From: 20CM-2-55-15 sp963738025
GTDB taxonomy: Bacteria > Acidobacteriota > Terriglobia > 20CM-2-55-15
Direction of reading: 5' to 3'
DNA length: 64,000 bases
NCBI GenBank assembly: GCA_963738025.1
Contig: CAVTWA010000067.1
Coordinates: 434,001 to 498,000, forward strand
Positions 19,274 through 29,972 of the stretch are shown one piece after another. The notes beneath the pieces are model-generated. The model saw only the letters and a list, made by a program, of their open reading frames with translations. It did not search any database and had not been told where the DNA came from. Position 1 is the first letter of the stretch; every line of letters starts with the position of its first letter. Position numbers and translations under genes: made by a program.

Positions 19274-20056
19274 CTAATTTTTTTCCAGCGCGCAGCGGAA
19301 ACCGATATTCGCCACACGTAAGGTTGGAATGAACCAGTAGCGGTAGGATGCGCGGGCGACGCCGGGAAATCCGATCCACGCCCCGCCGCGGATCACCTTG
19401 ACGGGCATGTCCACGCCTTGCTGAATCAGGGTGTCGCCGACCGGCGGTCCGGTGGGATCGGCAGGCGGGCTTTGTTCGTAGTACTTCGCGCCGTACCAGT
19501 CGGCCACCCACTCCCAGGCATTCCCGAGCATGTCATACAGCCCGAACGCATTGGGCTGCTTTTTTGCGACTTCATGCGGGGTGTGCTGGCTGTTGGCGCT
19601 CGTCCATGCGATCGCATTGAGCTCGCCGTAACGGACGGCCGTGGTGCCGCCGCGCGCGGCGTATTCCCATTCGGCTTCGGTGGGCAGGTGTCCTCCCGCC
19701 CAGGTGCAGTAGGAGTCCGCCTCGTCCCAGAGCACTCCCATGACCGGGTACTTCCCGGATTTCTGGTCGGGCGGCACCCGAACGCCCTTGATCTGGGCGT
19801 AGTGCTGGAAAGCTGCGACGGTCACCTCGGTCTGGCCCATCCAGAAATCATGGGTGATGCGAACCGTGTGCGCCGGTCTTTCGTCCTCATAGCACTCCTT
19901 GTCGCCATCGGAGCAGCCCATGCGAAAGCTGCCGGCAGGAATCCGGATGTAAGTCTGGCGGTCTTTGAGGTTGCGAAGGCTTTCGGGAGCTGCGGTGACC
20001 ACAGAGACGCAGAGGCACAGAGACACAAACACTGCCGCAATCGTATAAGGTCTCAC
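19274..20056 (-). CDS. SUMF1/formylglycine-generating-enzyme-like protein
   Basis: A 260-residue secreted protein (signal peptide ending near VVTAAP). The family marks are RIPAGSFRMGCSDGD, YEDERPAHTVRITHDFWMGQTEVT, HLPTEAEWEYAARGG, FGLYDMLGNAWEWVADWYG and VIRGGAWIGFPGVARASYRYW. In true formylglycine-generating enzymes the strand after GGSW holds two copper-binding cysteines; here it reads GGAWIGFPGVARAS with none. It is therefore probably a PvdO- or EgtB-like relative, or a binding module, not a sulfatase activator. No sulfatase gene is nearby. Confidence 0.85.
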   Translation of the reverse strand: MRPYTIAAVFVSLCLCVSVVTAAPESLRNLKDRQTYIRIPAGSFRMGCSDGDKECYEDERPAHTVRITHDFWMGQTEVTVAAFQHYAQIKGVRVPPDQKSGKYPVMGVLWDEADSYCTWAGGHLPTEAEWEYAARGGTTAVRYGELNAIAWTSANSQHTPHEVAKKQPNAFGLYDMLGNAWEWVADWYGAKYYEQSPPADPTGPPVGDTLIQQGVDMPVKVIRGGAWIGFPGVARASYRYWFIPTLRVANIGFRCALEKN

Positions 20057-20113
20057 AACTCCAGCCTTCGCTGGGTGTTTAGCTCCGGCATATCAGGTTT
20101 GGCGTGTTCGACT

Positions 20114-20134
20114 CCCCGCCTAACTTAGGCGGGG
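20114..20134. repeat. Solo end palindrome of the nested element family
   Basis: A single CCCCGCCTAACTTAGGCGGG hairpin without the inner arms, 57 bases upstream of the SUMF1-like gene start. It may be a remnant or a minimal unit. Confidence 0.7.
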
Positions 20135-20211
20135 AGTTCGCTACCCCTCAGCTCACCGCAAGACATTACTCGACACGCCCATTAGTTCCTTCCCCTTGTC
20201 CGGTTGCGGCG

Positions 20212-21501
20212 TTATAGGTCCAATCTCCCGGTGCTATCCCCCAGCTGATCGACCGTCACGCCAACCTTATCCATCAAAGTCAAAAGCAGGTTCGTCATCG
20301 GCGTCCGGTCGGGGAATTTGATATGCCGCCCGCCCTTGATGCCGCCCCCCATGACGAGGTTCGGCAAAGGAAAATGGTCATGCAGATTGCTGTTGCTCAT
20401 GTTGCTGCCAAACAGAATGATCGTGTGATCGAGCAGTGAGCCGTCGCCATCCGGCGTGGAGCGCATCTTTTCCAGGAACTGCGCAAACAAGCCCATCTGA
20501 TAGATCTGGATCTTGACGTTCTTTTTGATCGCGTCGGACACATTCTGATGATGCGAGATCTCGTGCCACGCATCCGGCACGCCGATCTGAGTAAACGGCC
20601 GGTTGCTGGTCTCGCGCGCCACCATATAGGTTGAAACGCGTGTAACATTGGCGCGATACGCCAGGACCAGCAGGTCGTACATCGTCTTCACGTGCTCTTC
20701 GTACGAATATGGAATTCCGCTGGGCGGCGCCGGCATTCCCGGATCGACGTGCTGCTCGGTCCCGACCTTCTCGATGCGCCGTTCAATTTCGCGAACGCTG
20801 TCGAGGTAATCGCCAACAGCGGCCCGGTCTTTGGCTCCGACTTTTTTCTGCAGGTCGGCGACCTGATCTTTGAAGGCGTCCAGGATACTGCTGTCCTCTT
20901 TGGTGCGGCCGGTCTGGCCGAACATCCGGTCGAAAGCGCGCCGCGGATTGATTTCGATGGGAAGAGGCGTCGTGGGGCTGCTCCACGACATCGAGTTCAT
21001 GTAAATGCAGCCGTAATCGCGATCACAGGCGCCGACCATGCCGGCGCGATCTTCCGTCCCCAGTTCGATGGAAGGCAGCAAGGTCTCGCGGCCGATGCGT
21101 TGCGCGACGATCTGATCGGCCGTGACGCCGGCCAGGGCATCGTTGCCTTGCGTCGGCTTGGGCCGGACGCCGCTGAGCCACGTCGTCGGACTCAGCGAAT
21201 GCACCGCCGAGGTGTCGGCCGCCGCATGCGCCAGGCCCGTGATGATGTTGACGTGTTCCCGGAAAGGCTTGAGCTGCTGGAGGATAGGGGTTAATTCAAA
21301 GTTCGTGCCGTCTTTCTTCGGCGTCCACTGATCCATGATCGCGCCATGCGGCAGATAAACAAAGGACAGGCGCGGCGCCGCCTTTGCCTGAGCGACGAGG
21401 GCCGGAACCATGGCATCGAGGAATGGCAGCCCGAGTGTCGCACCGGCCGCGCGCAGGAATAGACGGCGCGAGAGGTGCTTCCTGGTGATGAACATGGCCA
21501 T
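20212..21501 (-). CDS. DUF1552 domain-containing secreted protein
   Basis: About 429 residues. A twin-arginine signal reads RRLFLRAAGATLGLPFLDAM, followed by the DUF1552 body: RLSFVYLPHGAIMDQWTPKKDG, LTPILQQLKPFREHVNIITGL, AVHSLSPTTWLSGV, GCIYMNSMSW and LFGSNMSNSNLHDHFPLPNLVMGG. The family resembles DUF1501/alkaline-phosphatase-like proteins and usually follows a DUF1592/DUF1588 cytochrome-like gene; no such partner is present. The frame runs on to 21573, but those extra codons come from the palindrome at 21506, so ATG at 21501 (or 21495) is preferred. Export by Tat is inferred; activity is unknown. Confidence 0.85.
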   Translation of the reverse strand: MAMFITRKHLSRRLFLRAAGATLGLPFLDAMVPALVAQAKAAPRLSFVYLPHGAIMDQWTPKKDGTNFELTPILQQLKPFREHVNIITGLAHAAADTSAVHSLSPTTWLSGVRPKPTQGNDALAGVTADQIVAQRIGRETLLPSIELGTEDRAGMVGACDRDYGCIYMNSMSWSSPTTPLPIEINPRRAFDRMFGQTGRTKEDSSILDAFKDQVADLQKKVGAKDRAAVGDYLDSVREIERRIEKVGTEQHVDPGMPAPPSGIPYSYEEHVKTMYDLLVLAYRANVTRVSTYMVARETSNRPFTQIGVPDAWHEISHHQNVSDAIKKNVKIQIYQMGLFAQFLEKMRSTPDGDGSLLDHTIILFGSNMSNSNLHDHFPLPNLVMGGGIKGGRHIKFPDRTPMTNLLLTLMDKVGVTVDQLGDSTGRLDL

Positions 21502-21505
21502 CAGG

Positions 21506-21561
21506 ATAAGCCACGGATTCCACGGATTCAATCCGTTAAATCCGTTGAATCCGTGGCTTAT
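21506..21561. repeat. Inverted repeat between divergent genes
   Basis: ATAAGCCACGGATTCCACGG pairs with the mirror end GTTGAATCCGTGGCTTAT. Arms are about 25 bases with few mismatches. It lies just upstream of the DUF1552 gene in the divergent region shared with the TonB receptor. Confidence 0.75.
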
Positions 21562-21705
21562 TACAATTGTCATTTGTTTATCTTCAGTTAATTTTTACGC
21601 CCCATTGCTTGACCCATTCCCTTCCCTGATATAGAGTTGCCCCACTTTTGAAAGCTCTTTGAGAAATTATAGGAGAGCTTCGGAAGGCTAAGGAGAAAGG
21701 TGGAT

Positions 21706-24700
21706 ATGACGAGAAAATCTATGTGCGCGGTAGCTTTGTCGCTACTGTGCTTAATCCTCTCCGTCAATGGATATGGACAATCGGTCAACGCGGCAGTCGG
21801 CGGCACGGTAGCCGACCCGTCGAAAGCGTTGATTCCCGGCGTCACCGTAACAGCGACCAATACGGGAACGGGTGTCGCAGCCATGACAGTGACGAATGAA
21901 TCCGGCGCTTACAATTTTCCCGCACTGCAACCGGGTAATTACAAAGTAAGTGCGGAACTGCCGGGTTTCCAGACGCAGACGTTCACCGATGTGCAACTCG
22001 GCGGCGGACAACAGGTAACTTTGAACTTCACGCTGCAGGTTGCTGCAGCAGCCGGCCAGAACGTCGAGGTCACCGTCGCGGCAGACACAGTCCTGGCCAC
22101 AACATCGAACTCGATCGGTACTATTCTTCCGGAATACAAGATTCGTGATCTGCCCACATTGACCGGCAACGTCCTCAATCTGGTGCAGAACACGCCGGGC
22201 GTCCAGCGCGATGCGACGGGCACCTTCGGATACATGGCCGGCGGACGTCTCGGCGACGTCAATGCGACGCGCGACGGTATCAACGTCAATGACGGCCGTT
22301 ATGAAAACGGCGCATGGTCCACCATCTACACCAGTCCCGACATGGTTGAAGAAGTCAAAGTTGTCGTGGCGCCGGTGGATGCGGAAACCTCGCGCGGCAA
22401 TGGCCAGGTTGCAATGGTGACGCGCTCTGGAACCAACCAGTACAGAGGCAGCCTCACCTGGAGTAACCACAACTCTGCGCTTGACGGAAATAACTGGTTC
22501 AACAACTTCAACGGAATCGGGAAGAGCTACGATAATCGCAATCTGTACAGCGCCCGCATGGGCGGCCCGATCATCAAAAACAAGACCTTCTTCTTTTTGC
22601 TGTTCAGCGGCCAGCGCGACCTCAAGAAGTCGCAGGCCACGGGTCTCACCTGGACGGACATGGCGAAGGCCGGGATCTTCCGTTACTATCCCAACAATCA
22701 AGACAACCAGAATGCCGCCGGCAACAGTCCAGTCGTTGACATGAACGGCAATCCGCTCCTGGGAACTCCCTCGGCGATCGGCTTGTTCGGTTCCTGCAAC
22801 TACCAGGGCGCGCCTGTCCCGAATTGCAAAACTTACAATGATCCGCTTCGCTCCAGCCCGTCCAGCGTGGCGTTTGTTCAAGAAACGCTGCGTCGTATGC
22901 CTTCACCGAATCAGTTCACCGGCGGCGATGGTTTGAACACCGCGAACATCCGCTTCATCCGGCGCCAGGATGGTCTCGACCTGACGAACGGAAATGGCGA
23001 CGAAGTCAATCGTGATCAATACAACGCTCGTATCGACCACAACTTCAATTCCAGGCACCGGCTGAGCCTGATTGCCACAAACGAACATACGTGGGGCACA
23101 GCAACTCAGGCCGGCTTGAGAGCCTGGCCCCTGGGCTTCGACGGATTGGCCGTCAAGCGGCCGGTCGTGTATAGCATTCAGTTGAGTTCGACGCTGTCGT
23201 CCAGCATGCTGAACCAGCTGCGTCTCGGCAAGAGCGGTTCGAATAACTGGCAGTGGGGGCCGGCCGACCGCGGCGACGCAATTGGAGCTCAAGTCCGATC
23301 CTTGCTCTATCAGGCCAGCGGCATTCCGATCGGCACGTTCACCTACGCGACCGGTATTCTGCCGTTTGCCACCAAAGGTCAATTCGGACGGTGGCGCGAA
23401 GGAATCAATCCGCGCTACTCGATCGGCGACGATCTGAGCTGGACGGTTCGTAAACACGCCTTCAAGGGCGGCATGGAATGGCGCCGTACCGAATCAAACG
23501 GTTTCAACGATTCCAACAACACGCCGGTCGCCACCTTCGGCGGGGGCAGCAATGGCGCCCTTCTCGACGCTACAGCGGCCAACGGTGGATTCACGGGCCT
23601 CAGCACCAACAACGCAAACTTAGCCAAGTCATTTCTCTATGACCTCACCGGTCAGATCAGCAGTGTGAACCAGGCATTTGGCGTTTTGAATGCGACGGAC
23701 GGGCAGCTGTTGCCCACGCCGCAGGTTCCCAACAATCGCCACTGGAACTATCAGAATGAAGCCAGCGCGTACTTCAAGGACGACTGGAAATTCCGCCCGG
23801 ACCTCACCTTGAATCTCGGTATTCACTGGGAATGGTACGGCCAGCCCTACGAGCCAACGGGCTTGCGGCTCGCGTCGTGGGCGACCAGAGCGCTTTCACG
23901 AATGTGCAGTGCGCCAGCACGGTGGGCACTCCGATCGCATCACCCGACACCAGCTGCACCAACCTGACGCAGGTTCAGTTTGTCGGAAAAAATTCGACGC
24001 ATCCGAACGTCGGCGTGAATCTGCAGGGCAATGATTACCACAGCTTTGCGCCGTCTGTCGGAATCGCGTGGAATGTGCCGTGGTTTGGCAAAGGAAAGAC
24101 GGTACTGCGCACCGGATACGGCATCGCGTATGAAGGCGCTCTCCGCAACTTCATCACGGTGGACAGCACGATCAATACGGTTCCGGGTATCAACCTTATT
24201 TCGAACGGAGCAGGTCTGACCTGGAACCCTCCAACCGCCTCGGCTGGAGTACCGCTAACGACACTCTCCAACCTCACGCTGCCCATTCCGAAGCCGGCAG
24301 GCACTCCGGACACGTCGCCGTTTACGATTCAGCCGACGACCCGGAACATCGGAATCACAACCTATAACTATACGAACCCGTACACTCAGAACTGGAACCT
24401 TGAAATCCAGCGTGAGGTGGCCAAGAACACCACCGTTGAAATTCGCTACGTCGGAACGAAGGGTACGAAGCTCTTGGGCGACGAGAATATCAACGACTAT
24501 TACCTGGGTCAGAAGGCCAATGCGCAAGCGCTCTTCGCCGCGTTTGACGTCGCACGTAACGGCGGCGAGTCCCCACTGTTGAATACACTGTTCAACGGCA
24601 TCTCTCTCACCGGTGGATGCGGAACGGTCAACGGGACGACCTGTACTGGCGCTCAGGCTCTTCGGATGAATACAACGACGCGGCCACAGCTGGCCAATGG

Positions 24701-25705
24701 CAGCTATGGTTCGTTGTTGAATTCTCTCAACACGACTCTGCAGTACACGGGAGGCCCGACCGACGCGGGTTCGGTCCTTCGCCATGCCGGGTTCGCGGAC
24801 AACTTCCTGACGCCCAATCCGCAGTATTCCTCGATAAACCTCAACGGGAACAATCAGAACTCCACGTATCACTCGCTGAACATGCAGATCACGCGTCGTC
24901 TGTCGCACGGTTTCACCAACACGACGTCGTACATCTGGAGTAAAGCGATGGGCGCTGGAAATTTTGTGGACCCGAACCAGCGCTCCGATTGGAAGACGTT
25001 GCAGGCTGTCGATCACAAACACCAGATCAGCAGCAACGGCACGTATGAATTGCCTTTCGGAACGGATCATTTCCTGATGGGCAAGGCTCCGGGCTGGGCC
25101 CAGAACATCATCAGCAAGTGGCAGCTGGGCGGCGTCATGAACTTCTATACTGGCGAACCGCTCTCTCTCACCTCGACGGTGGCAGCCATTCAGCAGCAAC
25201 GAAACTCGGCAGACCGAACCTCGTTGGCTCGCTGCCATCGGATTTCGGCAAAGTCACAAAAGTTGCCAACGGTGTGCAGTACTTCAATGGCTACTCTGTG
25301 GTCGCCGACCCGACCTTCGCGCAAGTCTCCCCCTCTTGCGGCGCGTCAACGACGGCCTGCAACGGCCTGGGCGCTGGTTACAACCTGACGGCGATCAAGG
25401 ATCCGAACGGCAACATCGTTCTGACTAACCCGCAACCGGGAACGAAGGGAAATCTCCAGCAGAGCACGGTCCGCGGGCCTTCGGCCGTTTACTTCGACAT
25501 GAACATGGTGAAACGCTTCCAGATTGCTGAAGGAAAGCAGCTCGAGTTCCGGATGGATGCCATCAACATCCTGAACCATCCGAACTTCGCAGCGCCGACC
25601 ACCAGCATCGACTCGACCAACTTCGGCCGCATCACGGCTCTCCGAACCGAACTGGTCGGTAATGGTATGCGCGCCTTCATCGTCAACATGCGTATGAACT
25701 TCTGA
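21706..25705 (+). CDS. Oar-like TonB-dependent receptor with carboxypeptidase-regulatory domain, two frameshifts
   Basis: An outer-membrane receptor of about 1,333 codons in three frames: 21706-~23866, ~23866-~25196 and ~25196-25705. After a signal peptide come the regulatory-like domain (VNAAVGGTVADPSKALIPGVTVTATNTGTG), the plug (VMxTRSGTNQYRGSLTWSNHNSALDGNNWFN) and a beta-barrel ending in NMRMNF with a terminal Phe. Joining frames at ~23866 restores EPTGLAARVVGDQSAF and at ~25196 KLGRPNLVGSLPSDFGKV, so each break is a one-base indel. It probably takes up oligosaccharides or peptides through the outer membrane. AAGGAG precedes both GTG 21700 and ATG 21706. A strong terminator follows. Confidence 0.82.
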
Positions 25706-25724
25706 TCTCTAGAAGTCGAAACGC

Positions 25725-25759
25725 AAAAATCCCCTGCGAGCAATCGCAGGGGATTTTTT
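25725..25759 (+). terminator. Rho-independent terminator of the TonB receptor gene
   Basis: AATCCCCTGCG and CGCAGGGGATT form an 11-base stem around AGCAAT, followed by TTTTTT; an A-run precedes it, so it would also work on the minus strand. It starts 19 bases after the stop codon. Confidence 0.9.
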
Positions 25760-25777
25760 GCCCAATTATCCCGGCTG

Positions 25778-26369
25778 TCGCTCCCTAATTCGCAAACTCA
25801 GTCCCTGATTCCCAAAGTCGTTCCCTGATTCCCAAATTCAGTTCCCAATTCCCAAAGTCGCTCCCTGATTCCCAAAGTCACTCCCTAATTCCCAAAGTCA
25901 CTCCCTAATTCCCAAAGTCCACTCCCTAATTCCCAAAGTCGTTCCCTAATTGCCAAAGCCGCTCCCTAATTCCCAAAGCCGCTCCCTAATTGCCAAAGTC
26001 ACTCCCTAATTCCCAAAGTCACTCCCTAATTGCCAAAGTCACTCCCTAATTGCCAAAGTCACTCCCTAATTGCCAAAGTCACTCCCTAATTGCCAAAGTC
26101 ACTCCCTAATTCCCAAAGTCACTCCCTAATTCCCAAAGTCACTCCCTAATTCCCAAAGTCGTTCCCTAATTCCCAAAGTCGTTCCCTAATTCCCAAAGTC
26201 GTTCCCTAATTCCCAAAGTCGTTCCCTGATTCCCAAAGTCGTTCCCTGATTCCCAAAGTCGTTCCCTGATTCCCAAAGTCGTTCCCTGATTCCCAAAGTC
26301 GTTCCCTGATTCCCAAAGTCGTTCCCTGATTCCCAAAGTCACTCCCTATTTGCCAAAGTTATTCCCTGG
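25778..26369. repeat. Tandem array of about 30 copies of a 20-bp unit
   Basis: Unit consensus GTCACTCCCTAATTCCCAAA. Variants swap AC/GT before TCCCT, A/G in CCTAATT, and C/G in TTCCC. Identical variants cluster in runs: several ACTCCCTAATTGCCAAAGTC in a row, then ACTCCCTAATTCCCAAAGTC, then GTTCCCTAATTCCCAAAGTC, then six GTTCCCTGATTCCCAAAGTC. One unit near 25920 has an extra C. Every frame on both strands meets stops (TAA, TGA, TAG in the unit), so it is not coding. There are no unique spacers, so it is not CRISPR. Confidence 0.92.
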
Positions 26370-26587
26370 TTTACAGCTGGAACCTACCTGCCCGTAAAAC
26401 GCTTTGCCAACGTAACCGGTTGGGTTCCAACAGGATGCGATTTTTCCGCAAAAAATCTTCATTTTTCACTTCCGGTTTCTCCTCTGCCGCCGGTTTTACA
26501 TAGAGAGCGGGGCGAGAGATGCGGCGGCAATGGGCCGCCGCGGATCTTCCCAAAACCGTTAACCATTAACAAAGGAGGTGGCACACT

Positions 26588-27226
26588 ATGCCAAACACAG
26601 TTCAATTCAAAGCGTTGGTCGGCTTTTCCAAGCTGTCCGACCTGGATGTCGTCAAAAACGGCATCGCTGTTCAAACCAATCTGACCGGTAATTCGAAATT
26701 CGCGAATGCGCCGGTCGACCTGGCGGTCCTGAAAACCGATCTCGATTCGCTGACGGCGCTCATCGCCGAAGCGGCCGATGGAAGTAAGAAGGTTATCGCC
26801 AGGAAGAACCAGCAACGTGAAGTCGTGATCGGAATATTGCGGATGCTCGCGCGTTACGTCGAAGTCGCTTCTCAGAGCGACCCGGCGGCGTTCGAGACGA
26901 GCGGATTCCAACTCGCTTCAAGGACGAAGGCGCAAGCGGCGCCGTTGTCCGAGAAGATCCGCAAAATCGATCGAGGCTCCAATAGTGGGCAAGTTCGCGT
27001 ATGGCTCCAGGCTGTTCGTAAGGCCGGCAGCTATGAACTCCACCATGGGCCGGCCGTCAACGGCGGCGCACCCACCACATGGACAACGCAAGCCGTTCTG
27101 ATGGTGAGGTCGCCGATTGTTCTGACGGGACTGACGCCGGGCGCGACCTATTTTTTCCAGGCGCGCGCTCTGCTGAAGGAAGGCTACACGGACTGGAGCG
27201 ACCCGGTTACGTTCATCTGCACGTAG
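26588..27226 (+). CDS. Fibronectin type III domain-containing protein
   Basis: A 212-residue protein without a signal peptide. The N-terminal part (about 1-120) is largely helical with no recognised family. Residues about 133-212 form a Fn3-like domain (VRVWLQAVRKAGSYELHHGP, IVLTGLTPGATYFFQARALLKEGYTDWSDPVTF). An excellent ribosome-binding site, AAAGGAGG, stands 8-9 bases before the ATG. Similar helical-Fn3 proteins are seen as single genes in soil bacteria; function is unknown. It lies alone between the tandem array and a terminator-like hairpin. Confidence 0.8.
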   Translation: MPNTVQFKALVGFSKLSDLDVVKNGIAVQTNLTGNSKFANAPVDLAVLKTDLDSLTALIAEAADGSKKVIARKNQQREVVIGILRMLARYVEVASQSDPAAFETSGFQLASRTKAQAAPLSEKIRKIDRGSNSGQVRVWLQAVRKAGSYELHHGPAVNGGAPTTWTTQAVLMVRSPIVLTGLTPGATYFFQARALLKEGYTDWSDPVTFICT

Positions 27227-27237
27227 CTGAGTAAAGA

Positions 27238-27284
27238 ATGCGGCAATCGAGGCGCGAAACTCTGAAGTCTCGATTGCCGCATTT
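27238..27284 (+). terminator. Terminator-like hairpin
   Basis: ATGCGGCAATCGAG pairs perfectly with CTCGATTGCCGCAT (14 bases) across a 17-base loop and is followed by TTTG. It is 12 bases past the Fn3 gene stop. The T-run is short, so efficiency is uncertain. Confidence 0.65.
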
Positions 27285-27398
27285 GACTCACCTTTTAGAA
27301 CGAATACATCGAGCTTGATGGACATACCCGAAAACCCACTGAGGGGCCAGGAATCATCATTTCGTGCATCCCGGCTTTCAGCGTGGTAGGTTGTCGCG

Positions 27399-28246
27399 AT
27401 GGTATTGCTCAACAAAAAGTCTGGTACGTATTGCTCGCAGACGGGCACGCGTCTCTGTGCCGTAGCTGCGACAGTCATTGCCATCCTGCTTCTAACATCC
27501 AACGGCAACGCGCAATCGCAGCGGGCCGGGGCGGCCGTCTCCGATCTCCGTGAAACGCCGGGACGCGCGTCTTTGACCAACGTGAGCTTGCGCACGCTGA
27601 TCCAGGTGGCATACCAAGTACAGCCGCGGCAGCTCGTCGGCGAACCCGACTGGGTCAATAATTCGCGCTTTGATCTTCTGGCGACCACCAGCGGCAGCGC
27701 TTCTGTCGCGGAAATGCGCATGATGCTTCGTCCGCTGCTGGAAGACCGCTTTGGATTGGTTGTCCACACAGAAACCAGAGAAGTTCCGGTCTACGCCCTG
27801 ATACTTGCGCGCCGTGACGGAAAGTTGGACCCTAATCTCAAGGTTTCAACCACCGACTGTCAGGCCAATGGCGCACGACCCCTGGATACTGCCCCGCCCG
27901 CGGAGCGACGGATGGGCCACCGCCCGGCCTGATTCTCCCGCTCTTCGGCCAGGGCCGCTTTCAAGGTCGAGGACTGCGCATGGCCAACGTCGCCAGCGCC
28001 CTGAACAATGTCGTCGATCGCACCATCGTCGACAAAACCGGCCTGACCGAACCCTACGAATTCGACCTCACCTGGACACCCGACGCCCTGCTCCAGCCGG
28101 GCGCCACCGCTAACGGCCAGGCCAACATCACCGCACCTTCACTATTCACGGCTCTGCAGGAACAACTCGGCCTGAAGCTCGAGCCGGAGAAGGGACCAGA
28201 GCAGGTGCTGGTGGTGGACAAGGTGCAAAAACCTGCCGAAAACTAA
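27399..28246 (+). CDS. TIGR03435 family protein, one frameshift
   Basis: About 282 codons in two frames, breaking near 27890-27920. The first part shows a hydrophobic N-terminus, NVSLRTLIQVAYQVQPRQLVGEPDWVNNSRFDLLATT and EMRMMLRPLLEDRFGLVVHTETREVPVYALILARRDGKL, all typical of the soil-associated TIGR03435 family. The second continues PPPGLILPLFGQGRFQGRGLRM, VDRTIVDKTGLTEPYEFDLTWTPD and LEPEKGPEQVLVVDKVQKP, the family C-terminus. The pieces together make a full-length member. The function of the family is unknown; many copies usually occur per genome in Acidobacteriota. Confidence 0.82.
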
Positions 28247-28329
28247 GCCGTTGCCGTCACGGGGGTAGTAGATTCTCCCAAGCCTTCAAGACTTGCAACC
28301 GCTATGACCGCACCGCACAATACCCGCCG

Positions 28330-28776
28330 ATGCGCCTCTATGTCGCAATTCTTACTTTCGCACTTCAACAACAGTGCCATTTGATAAACCCGGAGACCGC
28401 TCGCTCACAAGCTGACCAGGCGTTGAAGCCGTATTTTCCTCATGCCCATGCAATCGTGAACGGAGGCACCTTGATTGGTATCACGTGCGCGGACCTTGGC
28501 CTCGCCGCAATTCAAGAGTTACCCTCTACACTGGACAAGAATAGCAAAGTGCAGCAACTGAAGAGCTTCGGCGGGTTGGCGGGAATCGGTAGCTTCGCAC
28601 TTGGTTTCCCGGACACGATTCTTGCATTGGATCTGGTGACCAAGCGGTACCAAACCTTCTCCACAGCCACCATCCCCGGCTATGCACGAGACTATACGAC
28701 GCTCTGCACTGCGGCTGGGTCACAGTACGCGACGACGGCAGCCCCAATTGCACCCACCACGTCCGACGAACCGTAA
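28330..28776 (+). CDS. Hypothetical protein
   Basis: A 148-residue open frame starting MRLYVAILTFALQQQCHL, with a weak signal-like N-terminus. Composition is plausible for protein (ARSQADQALKPYFPHAHAIVNGGTLIGITCADLG). The motif HAIVNGGTLIGITCADLGL and the later FALGFPDTILALDLVTKRYQTF give no family I recognise. The gene stands alone in the lower-GC accessory region. It could be secreted. Existence is moderately supported by length and lack of an opposing good frame. Confidence 0.45.
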   Translation: MRLYVAILTFALQQQCHLINPETARSQADQALKPYFPHAHAIVNGGTLIGITCADLGLAAIQELPSTLDKNSKVQQLKSFGGLAGIGSFALGFPDTILALDLVTKRYQTFSTATIPGYARDYTTLCTAAGSQYATTAAPIAPTTSDEP

Positions 28777-28938
28777 CGCAGGCGGATGGAACGTCGCGAG
28801 TAATGATAATCACGGATGGCCTGATCTCGCCCTGCATATTCAGGCATTGTGCTCCAGCCGCTCCACGATGCGGATTGTGTCTCACGCCGATCTATGCAAG
28901 AATGCCGCGCTCGTTGTTTCCTTTGAAAGGAATAGCCT

Positions 28939-29118
28939 TTGCGCCTTACCAACTGGACATGCAAGTGTGGTATACGAATCAAAGTTGTGTCCGGATTCGA
29001 TCCGACGAAGCGCGATGAGGAGTTGCCTGTCACCTGTCCGCAATGCGGCGATCAGCAAAGTGTCTTTGGACACACGGTCATTTCAGTACAGCAGGAAAAA
29101 GCTGAATCTGTACATTAG
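28939..29118 (+). CDS. Small zinc-ribbon protein
   Basis: A 59-residue protein beginning LRLTNWTCKCGIRIKVVSGFDP, with CKC and CPQC pairs that would hold one zinc. Start is TTG at 28939, the first possible codon after an in-frame stop, with AAGGAA 8-10 bases upstream. The second half (VFGHTVISVQQEKAESVH) is polar. Function unknown; it resembles small bacterial zinc ribbons of unknown role. Confidence 0.5.
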   Translation: MRLTNWTCKCGIRIKVVSGFDPTKRDEELPVTCPQCGDQQSVFGHTVISVQQEKAESVH

Positions 29119-29263
29119 CTTGTAATGGGGCGCTAAATGAATGGGCTGCGGTAATTTCCGATTGGCCCCGCCCGTGCTGCCGTGTTTTTATGGGGCGCAT
29201 CGCTATTCAAAGCCGCACTCGGTGACCACCACGAATCCTGCGCTGCTAACCTAGAGTTTTTGA

Positions 29264-29512
29264 TTAGCGAATTCCGCGGCGGTCCCGCTCAACTTGCGTG
29301 CGCGTGGCGACAAGCTGCAAATTCGACGCAACAAAATCGCGGAGCAACTTCTCATACCGCCTTCGTGTTGTGGTTCCGGGCATGGACATTTCGTAACAAA
29401 ACATCCAGGTCTTTACGGAATGCACGTTTGCCGCCGTGATGAATTTGCGAGTCTGATAGATCAACGAGCGGTCCAATTCCGACATGACGGTCACTCCTGG
29501 CCTGAACATCAA
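29264..29512 (-). CDS. Possible small hypothetical protein
   Basis: An 82-residue frame (MSELDRSLIYQTRKFITAANVHSVKTWM from the inner ATG). It is charged and helix-prone, but nothing identifies a family, and overlapping frames exist on the other strand. The surrounding 29.1-29.97 kb holds no better gene. It may be a remnant. Confidence 0.25.
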   Translation of the reverse strand: MMFRPGVTVMSELDRSLIYQTRKFITAANVHSVKTWMFCYEMSMPGTTTRRRYEKLLRDFVASNLQLVATRTQVERDRRGIR

Positions 29513-29972
29513 ATCATATTTGTCGTTGATCGGGCCGCTTTCGTTAGCAACGAGTTTGCATATTTTGACAAATGCCGACTATCCCTAGTTTTCCCCACCC
29601 AATTTGGTTTGATGATTTCCTGACGGGACAACTTCATAACTGCGACCATCACGCTGCGGCAACCGCTCATGGCTGTAGTAGATGAGCCTTGCAGCAGCGT
29701 TCTCCGGACGATAACCACTGCAGGTATTCTCTGCCAGACAAGTTGCGCATCTTACGCGCCGCCATAAGTTTTTTGCGCTGAGCGAGAAGCGCGGGTGACC
29801 GCCAACTGATAGTGGGCCGTTACCAAAATAGATGACTGGCCAAACGTGGAGCGATGCGGATGAATCAACTAGTGGCGCCGCTCTAACCATATTTCTAAAC
29901 ACGACATATCGGGACTTTGAATTGAACACTCGAACGCCTTCAACGCCACCGGAGGTAAAATCGAAGCTGTCT

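Noticed and set aside
19274..20056. True formylglycine-generating enzyme
   Set aside because: No copper-site cysteines and no sulfatase partner.
25778..26369. CRISPR array
   Set aside because: The repeats are directly head-to-tail with no spacers, and no cas genes are near.
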